Source: an uncultured bacterium (GTDB lineage Bacteria; Patescibacteria; JAEDAM01; Absconditabacterales; Absconditicoccaceae). Taken from it: a DNA stretch of 8,302 nt. Positions 1-6,358 of this stretch are shown piece by piece. Position 1 is the stretch's first letter. Each line of letters starts with the position of its first letter. A model generated the notes under the pieces. The model worked only from the letters and a program-made list of their open reading frames with translations, was not told the origin of the DNA and searched no databases. The translations under genes were made by a program, and so were the position numbers. The DNA is taken from the NCBI GenBank assembly GCA_903904545.1, contig CAIVDB010000011.1, forward strand, positions 1-8,302, in the 5' to 3' direction.

Positions 1-1
1 A

Positions 2-88
2 AACAATTCTTTTTGTGATCTGCTACCTAAAATCTGTGTTTATCTTGCTAGCGAATCCAATTCTGGTATCTGATGAACTCACTCATAG
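2..88 (+). CDS. Possible 3' end of an upstream gene (partial)
   Basis: This frame is open from the window edge to a TAG at 86-88 when TGA is read as glycine; it contains two consecutive TGA codons at 71-76. The 28 residues include two cysteines close together (FCDLLPKIC), and codon third positions are T/A-rich like the real genes nearby. It could be the tail of another pilin or an unrelated gene. Another frame (3-230) is also open, but its product is hydrophobic and cysteine-rich and looks less like a protein. No function can be assigned. The following 171 nt up to the first pilin contain only the candidate promoter. Confidence 0.38.
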
Positions 89-193
89 ATGTAACTTTGA
101 CTATCCCTTTTCTCATAAGAAGAAAATAAAGAGATGTCTACAATATAGACGAATAGTGTTCCTTTTCAAAATATCTCTTTGATACCTTTTCTG

Positions 194-224
194 TTGATTT
201 TTTTGTTGAAAGTTGCTTTATAAT
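194..224 (+). promoter_or_regulatory. Candidate sigma70-type promoter of the pilin operon
   Basis: A perfect -10 hexamer TATAAT lies at 219-224. A TTGATT -35-like hexamer lies at 194-199 with a long 19-nt spacer. Transcription would start near 231, giving a leader of about 30 nt before the ATG at 260. A GGAG at 255-258 is only 1 nt from the ATG, too close to act as a normal ribosome binding site for this start. Confidence 0.4.
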
Positions 225-259
225 CCTTAGACTTACAATGGTTTTATTTCGATTGGAGT

Positions 260-745
260 ATGAAAAAAGCGTTTACTTTGATAGAACTTTTGGTTGTCAT
301 TGGTGTCTTAACCATTCTTTTTGGTATGGGCATGAACTTTGGCAATTCTCGTATTACTCAACTTAAAGCGCAAACTATGAAAGAACGCTTTGTGGGAAAT
401 TATACTTCATTGCTCGATCAACGTTTGATTTCTAGTTATCAAGGTACTCTTCGTTATCGTGAACTTAAAGTTTCTTTTGGTTCAGGTGTGTTTTATTCCT
501 TTGATAATGGTGCTATAAGTTCTTTATTCCCACTCAATCAATCAATGCAATTGAGTGGATTGTCTTTGGATGGGAATATACTTGATAATTTTGTTTTGAC
601 TGCACTCCCTTATCGTTTGTCTTGTGTCCCTTCTTTGTCTGGAGATGTATTTACTTTTCGCCTCAGAAGTCTTTGAGTTGATTATTGTTTTTCTATAGAT
701 ATAGCGACTTGTCGTTTGCGTGAGACTACTTGTGTTGTTAAATAA
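260..745 (+). CDS. Type IV prepilin-like minor pilin, FimT/GspH-like
   Basis: 161 residues with code 25. The protein starts with a short basic leader (MKKA) and then FTLIELLVVIGVLTILFG, the classic class III prepilin signal: Phe at +1, Glu at +5 (E9) and a hydrophobic helix to about residue 27. The residue before the cleavage point is Ala4, not the usual Gly. The standard code would end the protein at TGA 674; reading it as Gly adds 23 residues with three cysteines before the TAA at 743-745, giving a size typical of GspH/FimT (about 150-170). The rest is a low-similarity beta-rich globular head, as usual for minor pilins. It is first in a four-pilin operon, the place GspH/FimU normally takes. 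The FimT/GspH label rests on position and size; the prepilin assignment is firm. Confidence 0.85.
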
Positions 746-768
746 TTTTAATTTTTGTTTGCATATCG

Positions 769-1404
769 ATGAAAAAATATCTTGCATTTACCTTTATAGA
801 AATGATGATCGCACTAACGGTTTTTTCTATTGGGGTACTTGCAGTGATGCGTTTGATTACCCAAAACCTTAGTTCGATGGATGTCGCTGAGACGACAACT
901 ATAGCAACGTTTCTTGCAAAAGAGTGATTGGAACTGACGTATAATATTAGGGATTCTAATATACAGAAGTGATTGCCATGGAATTGTCTCCTAGATACTC
1001 GTCCTTTTGGCTGAATATTTGAAGGTATTGAGCCCGATGATGCTTGTGTTAATTATTTTTCTTCTGGTGTAGAAGGTAAAGTGCTCTTGTTAGGTTTCTC
1101 TTCTGGTTGATATCTTTTTACTCGTATGGATTCTTTAGTTTTATGAAATGAAGCGCTTTTTAGTGCCTTTAGACTTTATCATTTTACTGATACCGTTGGA
1201 TGAAGAGAGCTCTCTTGGTATGGCTATACTTGAGCCAATGGACAAGAAAGTTTTTTTGCGAGATATATAATTTTTACCTGAGTGCAAGTAGAAAAATGAA
1301 TTTTACCGTTGGAAAATATTCTCAAAATAGAATCTCATGTTCTTTCTAGAAAATGATCTGTATATAAAGATACTGTTCTAGAATCTTTTATTGGAAAACG
1401 GTAA
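769..1404 (+). CDS. Type IV prepilin-like minor pilin, PilV/GspI-like
   Basis: 211 residues, visible only when TGA is glycine: ten in-frame TGA codons (925, 970, 1012, 1108, 1144, 1201, 1231, 1279, 1297, 1354) account for about half of its 21 glycines. The N-terminus MKKYLAFTFIEMMIALTVFS is a prepilin signal with Glu at +5 (E11), again with Ala rather than Gly before the cleavage point. 'FLAKEGLELTYNIRDSN' resembles the segment after the first helix in PilV-type pilins, which often carries A-E-G-x-E. The C-terminus VLESFIGK plus a final CGG codon resembles the common PilV ending 'ESxLTNW', so the last residue may be Trp. It lies 23 nt after the first pilin. It is probably a minor pseudopilin at the pilus tip or priming complex. 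The family call is good; the exact subfamily is inferred partly from gene order. Confidence 0.82.
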
Positions 1405-1428
1405 TTTTTTTACTTTTATGTTTTGTGT

Positions 1429-2040
1429 ATGAAAAAGGCATCTTGATTTACTTTGGTAGAAATCCTTATTGTGCTTGTTCTTGTTGGAATTCTTTCTGCA
1501 ATTCTTTTCAGATCATATACTCGGATTTCTCAAGTAGCATTTCGTGTGCAACAAACAAAACGTGTTCATCAGGAACTCCTTTCTCTTTCTCAAATTCTTC
1601 AAAATTTTGTGGATAGAAATACTATAGATTATAGTAAATATTCCTCTGGTGAACTCTTACGTACCCAATGAATCGTTTCAGATCTATATCTTTCTGGACA
1701 AGATGGTTATTTACATATTTTTACTACTGGAGATTGTTTGCTTTCTTGATCAAAACTTATTTCTCGTGATATATGCTCTCTTGTTTTACAACAGTCTGGT
1801 ACTTCTTTAGTCCTCAATGATTCTCACAGTGCACTTTTACGTATGCCTGTTTTTAAAATATTCCCCTTTGCATCAACTGATGCCTACCTTCAACAGGAAG
1901 CCGTCTGTCCTCAGCAAGATTATCTTCATTGTGTCCAGACTCCTGGATTTTGGTTCCTTTTTACGATGTATAGTTCCAATTATAATGAGGAACGAAGTAA
2001 TAAAGTTCGTATCCCTGGTCAACTTTTCTTTACTAAATAA
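1429..2040 (+). CDS. Type IV prepilin-like minor pilin, PilW/GspJ-like
   Basis: 203 residues with in-frame TGA at 1444, 1669 and 1747, ending TAA. The N-terminus MKKASGFTLVEILIVLVLVG has the textbook G^FTLVE prepilin peptidase site (cleavage after G6, Glu at +5 = E11), and the essential Gly at -1 is itself a TGA codon. A long helix follows (RISQVAFRVQQTKRVHQELL, to about residue 65), then a head with four cysteines in the second half (C105, C116, C164, C172) that could form disulfides. Length and third position in the operon match GspJ/PilW. Contains one CGG (codon 32) and one CGA (codon 189), possibly Trp. A TTG at 1453 would make a truncated open frame under the standard code, but the ATG at 1429 restores the full signal. 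It starts 24 nt after the previous gene with no Shine-Dalgarno. Confidence 0.86.
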
Positions 2041-2066
2041 ATATATTTATCTTTCCGCCCTTCCCT

Positions 2067-2930
2067 ATGCATAAGAAATGAAATATTAGTATATTAGTCT
2101 TGTTTGTCCTTCTTGCTTCCTCGCTTTTAGGTGTTTTGACTATGACATTTGTTCAACATATGATGAAGCAGACAGCAACATTATACACCTATTATCAGTC
2201 TTATTATCTTGCTAAAGCTGGTATAGAATTTGGTTTGGCTCAGTTGCCCTTTCGTGGTATTTGATTCGAATATATCGTAAATACGGGGAATTTACTTCTT
2301 GCATCCAATTTTCTTTGTGCAAGTAAATGATGTGATCTTAGTTTTTCTCTTTCTGGAACCTCTTCTGAACTTTCGGAAAAATTTTGGGAGGGGAGTGGGT
2401 GTCTTTCTCCTTTTATTTTGAAAACAGGACAATCATTACTTTTCCCTTTAGTAAAAGATATTGGCATTTCTTCAGGTTCCTTCTTGTTTAGTGGGCAAAT
2501 CTTTAATAAAAATCTTTATAAAGAAATCAAAACAGCGAAAATTATTACTACAAATACTGTCCCTATTGTTTATGGAATGTTGGTTTTGTCTGGTTGAGAC
2601 CTTGCAAGTGATTGAATCTATTTCCAAACGTGAGTGTTTGATACTGATGGATTGTGAAAATTTCTTAAAAATTTTGAGGAACATATACAATTGCCTACTC
2701 TTATCACTAATTCAAATATCTCTCCCTATGCATTGTATTTCATGGTTTCTTCTTTAGATTACCCGCTTTCTTTTTGTCTTTCTTCTTCGGAATCACTTCC
2801 TACACAACAGTATTATCTCAAGAGCTTGGGACATTATCACCAACAATCTATTTGACTTGAAGCGATATATCGTCAACCTATTCCTGATTTCTTGATGAAT
2901 ACCTATGGCTCTTATGGAGGGAGTGAATAG
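2067..2930 (+). CDS. Minor pilin of the PilX/GspK type
   Basis: 287 residues, assembled only with TGA=Gly (eight codons: 2079, 2262, 2328, 2595, 2613, 2631, 2655, 2853), ending TAG. The leader MHKKG is followed by NISILVLFVLLASSLLGVL, a prepilin-like helix that lacks Glu at +5, as known for GspK and PilX-type tip pilins. The cleavage-site Gly5 is a TGA codon. The next segment, YYQSYYLAKAGIEFG, matches the 'A-x-A-G-[IL]-E' signature after the helix in PilX/GspK proteins. The large C-terminal domain and its length (GspK is about 300) fit a tip pseudopilin that starts fibre assembly with the three preceding pilins. It starts 26 nt after the previous stop and is followed by the terminator hairpin at 2997. 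Which system it serves (type IV pilus for host attachment or DNA uptake) cannot be told here. Confidence 0.82.
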
Positions 2931-2996
2931 TTAATAGTGTTGGAGTTTTCTGTATAAAAAATGGGCTAGTCTTGCCTAATTATTTTAAAATATATA

Positions 2997-3025
2997 AAAA
3001 AGAAGCCTATGGAAAGCTTCTTTTT
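2997..3025. terminator. Bidirectional intrinsic terminator between convergent operons
   Basis: AAAAAGAAGC (2997-3006) pairs perfectly with GCTTCTTTTT (3016-3025) around a 9-nt loop. The flanking A and T runs give a U-tract on either strand. It lies 66 nt after the last pilin stop and 16 nt after the stop of the convergent minus-strand operon, so one hairpin can serve both. Confidence 0.8.
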
Positions 3026-3041
3026 GTGTATATATTTAGTT

Positions 3042-3725
3042 TTATAATTTTCCCATAAGGTCATCTAGTTTGCTTTCTTGTTCTTTCTTCGCTTTTTGGT
3101 TGAGTTCTTCTCTGTCTATAGTTGCTAGTACAGCTCATCGTCTTTTGATTCTCATTTCTCTCTCTGCATCGATTGCATTTTTTTCATTTTCATCTTCTGC
3201 CTTGAGTGCATGGAGATTCATTTGTTCTTCTATATAGATTTCATAGAGTCTGAGAATTTGGAATGATCGTAATTCGGAAACGGTTTTTACTACGCTTTGG
3301 TCTCAGCTTTTGACTGCAATATAGAGTTCTTTCTGCTCTTTCCCTTCTTCTTTTTTGAGTTCGTAATCACTACTGAATGAGCCAAGTACTAATTGTTGTA
3401 AGAGATCTCGGTCGAAATCATTTTGTAATTCTTCTGGTACTTTGTAGGGTAATGGCTCAAACTTAGTGAGATATTCTGTATACCATATTTGATCTTTTAT
3501 GTCTCCTTGAATAGGACCAAAAAGTGTTTCGTATTTTTCTACAATTTGTTTTTTTTCTGCCTTTTCCCTAAGTTCTTCTATGAATGCTTGAAAATCAAAT
3601 AGCATTTGGTGGTGGTAAAAAAGTAAAGTATACACTTTGATATCCTTATATATACTAATAATTTTATCTATTTCAATACAAAGTTGGCTCTGGTTTCCCT
3701 GTTCTTTCTTTGCTAAAAAGCGCAA
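3042..3725 (-). CDS. Protein of unknown function, likely 3' part of a frameshifted gene
   Basis: An open frame of 227 codons on the minus strand with two in-frame TGA (3303-3305 and 3135-3137), ending TAA at 3044-3042. The product is charged and largely helical, with a Lys/Glu-rich, probably coiled-coil C-terminal third ending LDDLMGKL. There is no signal peptide or membrane segment and I recognise no family. The frame has no ATG near its 5' end: the only options are a TTG at 3725 inside the preceding gene or an ATG at 3605. Codons between 3725 and 3605 look fully coding (EIDKIISIYKDIKVYTLL), which argues against starting at 3605. It may therefore be the continuation of the 3664-3951 frame through a +1 shift. 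Three CGA codons (3408, 3267, 3138) may encode Trp. It is last in the minus-strand operon. Confidence 0.68.
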
Positions 3726-3951
3726 TTATTTGTTCACAAGAATCTCTCCTACATTTTTTTTTGCAATGTTTTTTTGCTTGTTCTAGAGAAAACAAGATAT
3801 TTATCTCATCTAAAGTCATTTTCCCAAGATAAATTGCTGGAGCTATCTCTGGATTGCCTGCTATAATGTTCTTATGACAAAGAAACTCATGGGTTCTTGC
3901 TTCTGGGAAATATGGCTCCAGTTTCTCTATCTTTGCCCTTATACTACTCAT
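3664..3951 (-). CDS. Small protein of unknown function, likely 5' part of a frameshifted gene
   Basis: 95 residues from ATG 3951 to TAA 3666-3664. The standard code would stop three codons earlier at TGA 3675-3673. The product is helical, has no signal peptide, and carries a basic cysteine cluster (HCKKKCRRDSC, about residues 62-72). It starts 22 nt after the lipoprotein stop, so it belongs to the same operon. Its last 62 nt overlap the start of the next frame, whose sequence also looks coding. This fits one protein of about 300 residues split by a 1-nt indel or a +1 frameshift near the T run of GCGCTTTTTAGC (minus strand). I recognise no family. The start is supported by spacing only; there is no Shine-Dalgarno. 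Confidence 0.65.
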
Positions 3952-3973
3952 TGTGTACGGGTTTTATTTAAAA

Positions 3974-4687
3974 CTAATATATTTGTATCGTATCTTCTCG
4001 TGGTATCATCTGGGTTCATCTGATTTTTTCCATGCTTTTTTTTACGAAAACTACAGTGTTCCCATCTTCTGTGCTGAGAAAATATGCATTAGTTTCTCCC
4101 TCTGCATAGGGTCAACAAAACATACTGTCTACACAAAATTCGTTTTCGCAATAGGGAAGCCTGTCCATATTCTGATATATAATATTTCGTTTTCTGTATA
4201 TCTTTTTGTCGGTAGAATTTTGAAATGTTTCTAATAGTTGAACTTTACATTGTTTGTCCTTCCCTTTGAGAAATGTTTTTTGGATGAAAGTTTGTATATA
4301 GCTATCGCTTTCTTTTTGAAATATCTCTATAGTAGGAAGTTCGTCCTCTTTTTCGTTGACTCTTTCTAGATTGACTTTATTCCCTGTTCTCGAAATAATT
4401 ATATATGATTGATTTTCTGTCCCGAAGAGCATATCTTCTTGTCTGCTCAATATATCAAATCAAAATCATAAATCTGATGAACTGTATTTTTTGTATCGAG
4501 TTCCTTCTCACTTATCTCCTGTTATTGTAACAGAATCGGTTTCTCTTATTTTGTCTGTGGTCTGCAGAAATATAGCTTCTTTTCCCCATATTTCTTCGTC
4601 GCTAGGAAGTTTAGAAAGCTCTTCCTTCCCACATCAAGAAAGGAAAAATAATCACATACATACTATTGCTGTATATCGCTTATTCAT
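3974..4687 (-). CDS. Predicted lipoprotein of unknown function
   Basis: 237 residues with seven in-frame TGA (plus-strand tca at 4652, 4634, 4508, 4466, 4460, 4112, 4016), ending TAG. The start MNKRYTAIVCMGLFFLSGC is a short type II signal peptide with lipobox L16-S17-G18-C19. Cys19 would be lipidated and the rest exported and anchored in the membrane. Gly12 and the lipobox Gly18 are both TGA codons, so the signal exists only under UGA=Gly. The mature part is hydrophilic, with several cysteines near the C-terminus (residues about 160-195). I recognise no domain. The ATG lies 3 nt after the TAA of the yidD-fmt gene, which implies translational coupling, and a 22-nt gap separates it from the next gene. 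Codons 4, 64, 167 and 230 are CGA (Arg, or Trp if recoded). Confidence 0.8.
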
Positions 4688-4690
4688 TGT

Positions 4691-5890
4691 TTATTTGAGA
4701 TATCCGTTTAAAAATTCTTTTCGTTCCATTGTTTTTTTTCCTTCTGGTTTGATCTGAATATTTGTGATTGCTGTATGTATTTGTTTATTTTCTAGTAAAG
4801 GTTTATCTTTGTTTTCATTATATGCCACTTCATCTATCTTTAATTTTTCTATAATAACTCTTTTGTTGTTGTGTATGAAATAAATTTTTGGTCGAAGGTA
4901 AAACCCACGATATTTAGCATATACTTCGTGAAGAGGTGTTGTTCGTGGGTCTATCAGTCAGCTTTCCTTCTCTATCTTGCCGCAGTAGCTTACTTTTTCT
5001 TCTGATTGTACAACTTCCCCCAAAATTTTCTTTCCATATTTTCGTAAGCTGTCTCCTAGAAATTTAGGGCCAACATTTTGCATCTTTTCTATAATATTTT
5101 CACATGTTCGTTCGAATGGAATCTTGAATTTTACCCTGTCTATCATATTCCCTGTGTCCATCCCTGCATCCATTTTCATGATAGTAACCCCTGTCTCTTC
5201 CTTTTCATCGAGCAGTACTGATTGGATTGGAGATGCTCCGCGGTATTCTGGAAGTAATGACCCATGGATATTGATGGGTGCAATCTTTGCAATATCAAGA
5301 ATATTTTGAGGAATAATTTTCCCATAGGCAATGACGACAAAGAAATCTGCATCTTTTGCTCTGAGTCGGTCGGCGAATATACGTCCTTCATCTGATTTTT
5401 CTGGATTGAGCTTGGTAGGAGTCTGAATGAATGTTGAATGCTGAGTGTCAAGTGTTGAATGATGGAGGTTTTTTGCTTCTTGTTTGATGATGCATTCGCA
5501 CATTTGCATACCTCTACCAGAAGGCTTATCACATTGAGTAACAACTCCTACAACTTCATATCTTGGATCTGCATTTAATGCTTGTAAAAAAGGAACTCCA
5601 ATAGGAGCTGAAGAAAAAAACACTACTTTGTAATGATCGGGATCATAAATTTTATTCATTCCTCCAGTACAATGTAAAACTCTATCTGTAGCATAAAAAA
5701 TTCCTGGCCAAAATCCATATCTTTTGAAGGCATTGATGCTATATTGACTGCAATGAGGAATATGCATACATACACGTCCTTTGAGCCAGAAAGAGGGAAG
5801 TCCCTTGTCCGGAGAAAGGGTGTATTGGTATCCTTTGATGATCCAAATGAGTGGTTTTGCTAGTCGTGTATTGATTCTTTTTCGAAACAT
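4691..5890 (-). CDS. fmt: YidD-Fmt fusion: membrane insertion factor plus methionyl-tRNA formyltransferase
   Basis: 399 residues from ATG 5890 (an upstream TTG at 5944 only adds 18 atypical residues). Residues 1 to about 85 are YidD: YQYTLSPDKG, then C41-x5-C47 in VCMHIPHCSQYS, then GFWPGIFYATDRVLHC with C74 and the 'YDP' end. Residues about 87-310 are the Fmt catalytic domain, which formylates Met-tRNAfMet using 10-formyl-THF. Its triad is visible as N207 and H209 (INIHGSLLPEYRGASPIQ) and D245 (MDAGMDTG). Residues 311-399 are the Fmt C-terminal tRNA-binding domain, joined through one TGA-encoded Gly (4960-4958); the standard code would cut it off. No stop or frame change separates YidD from Fmt; Met78 could be an internal start. 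The usual GTPEF motif at the Fmt N-terminus is replaced by SSAPIG. Eight CGA codons sit where Trp fits. First gene of the minus-strand operon. Confidence 0.93.
5432..5461 (-). repeat. Short 21-nt direct repeat inside fmt
   Basis: TGTTGAATG (plus strand) occurs at 5432-5440 and 5453-5461, 21 nt apart, encoding HSTLDTQHSTF at residues about 144-154 of the fusion protein. The repeat lies in a surface region between the Fmt cofactor loop and the segment before VVIAYG, where other Fmt proteins are short, so it looks like a tolerated in-frame low-complexity insertion. Confidence 0.55.
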
Positions 5891-5916
5891 TCTCTTGTAA
5901 GGAATAAATTGTCTAT

Positions 5917-5944
5917 AATGTAATAATCGAGAAGATGAATGCAA
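5917..5944 (-). promoter_or_regulatory. Candidate promoter of the yidD-fmt operon
   Basis: On the minus strand, TTGCAT (5944-5939) and TACATT (5922-5917) are separated by 16 nt, which puts the transcript start near 5910 and leaves a leader of about 20 nt. The -35 region sits in CAATTGCATT, close to the AATTGCAATT found at the two plus-strand candidate promoters. Confidence 0.35.
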
Positions 5945-5979
5945 TTGGAATGGTGAGAATTAAAAGATCTTTTTTCGTG

Positions 5980-6231
5980 TAGCGCTTCGCTAGGACCTAC
6001 TTTTGGCTTGACCCAAAAGTAGGCAAAAGGTCAAGTCGCAACAAGACTCGCAGATCTTATCTTACAGGCTACATATCTAGTCTTGTCTTTCTAATCTTGG
6101 TAGTCCATATAGTGAACTCCCAACCTTCGGTCGGGCTCCGGTTCACTTTGCAGATTGACTTAGATTTATTGATGAAGGATAGCTCAAACAAGTTGTTGCG
6201 ACGGAGTTTGGACTATTTCTTTGAGACTAGA
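5980..6231. other. Structured intergenic element, possible ncRNA or dispersed repeat
   Basis: This stretch is richer in GC than its surroundings, has no convincing coding frame, and is dense in inverted repeats. TAGCG/CGCTA (5980-5992). An 11-bp perfect hairpin at 5996-6023. GTCGCAACAA (6035-6044) complementary to TTGTTGCGAC (6193-6202), enclosing GTGAAC/GTTCAC (6112-6117, 6141-6146) with an inner 7-bp stem having one mismatch (6119-6125, 6129-6135). TCTAGTCT (6076-6083) complementary to AGACTAGA (6224-6231). TAGTCCA (6101-6107) complementary to TGGACTA (6209-6215). Some pairings are mutually exclusive. The motif ACTTTTGGCTTGACCCAAAAGT resembles, from memory, a non-coding repeat scattered through genomes of other phyla such as Bacteroidota. 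It could be a transcribed RNA or an immobile repeat relic; the strand is undecided. Confidence 0.55.
5996..6023. repeat. 11-bp perfect inverted repeat (hairpin)
   Basis: CCTACTTTTGG (5996-6006) and CCAAAAGTAGG (6013-6023) are exact reverse complements separated by CTTGAC. There is no T tract on either side, so a terminator role is unlikely. It forms the left part of the structured element. Confidence 0.75.
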
Positions 6232-6250
6232 GTATCTTAATTTTTCTTTT

Positions 6251-6280
6251 AATTGCAATTTCTGGGTAAATAAGTACGAT
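6251..6280 (+). promoter_or_regulatory. Candidate promoter of holA
   Basis: The palindrome AATTGCAATT at 6251-6260 contains TTGCAA (6253-6258). TACGAT follows after 16 nt at 6275-6280. The same 10-mer and a similar arrangement precede the secreted-protein gene at 7621. The leader to the holA ATG would be about 70 nt and would include the heptamer repeat. Confidence 0.3.
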
Positions 6281-6322
6281 GTTTTGTGTTGTGAATGTAT
6301 GGAACAGATTGATACTTCTGCA

Positions 6323-6353
6323 TTCTTAATTCTTAATTCTTAATTCTTAATTC
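6323..6353 (+). repeat. TTCTTAA heptamer tandem repeat (4.4 copies)
   Basis: Four exact TTCTTAA units (6323-6350) plus TTC end 5 nt before the holA ATG. The array occupies the place where a ribosome binding site would lie and contains no purine-rich Shine-Dalgarno, so the copy number could affect holA translation. Confidence 0.9.
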
Positions 6354-6358
6354 AATAC

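Noticed and set aside
542..787. Minus-strand open frame of 81 codons
   Set aside because: It lies opposite the first pilin and its C-terminal extension, has no recognisable motif, and is a shadow of T-rich coding sequence.
769..1404. Degraded pilin pseudogene with ten stops
   Set aside because: All interruptions are TGA, none TAA or TAG, and the frame is coherent with UGA=Gly.
1817..2074. Plus-strand frame of 85 codons overlapping the third pilin
   Set aside because: It is an alternative frame of the pilin head domain, which is continuous to TAA 2040 in its own frame.
4491..4757. Plus-strand open frame of 88 codons
   Set aside because: It is antisense to the lipoprotein N-terminus and Fmt C-terminus, both of which are well supported under code 25.
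5176..5544. Second minus-strand frame of 122 codons inside fmt
   Set aside because: It overlaps the Fmt catalytic motifs in another frame and has no family features.
5891..5944. Upstream TTG start adding 18 residues to YidD-Fmt
   Set aside because: YidD proteins begin close to the ATG at 5890, and the extension overlaps the likely promoter.
5980..6231. tRNA or transposon with terminal repeats
   Set aside because: No T-loop GTTCRA consensus or acceptor stem was found, and no transposase or target-site duplication is visible.
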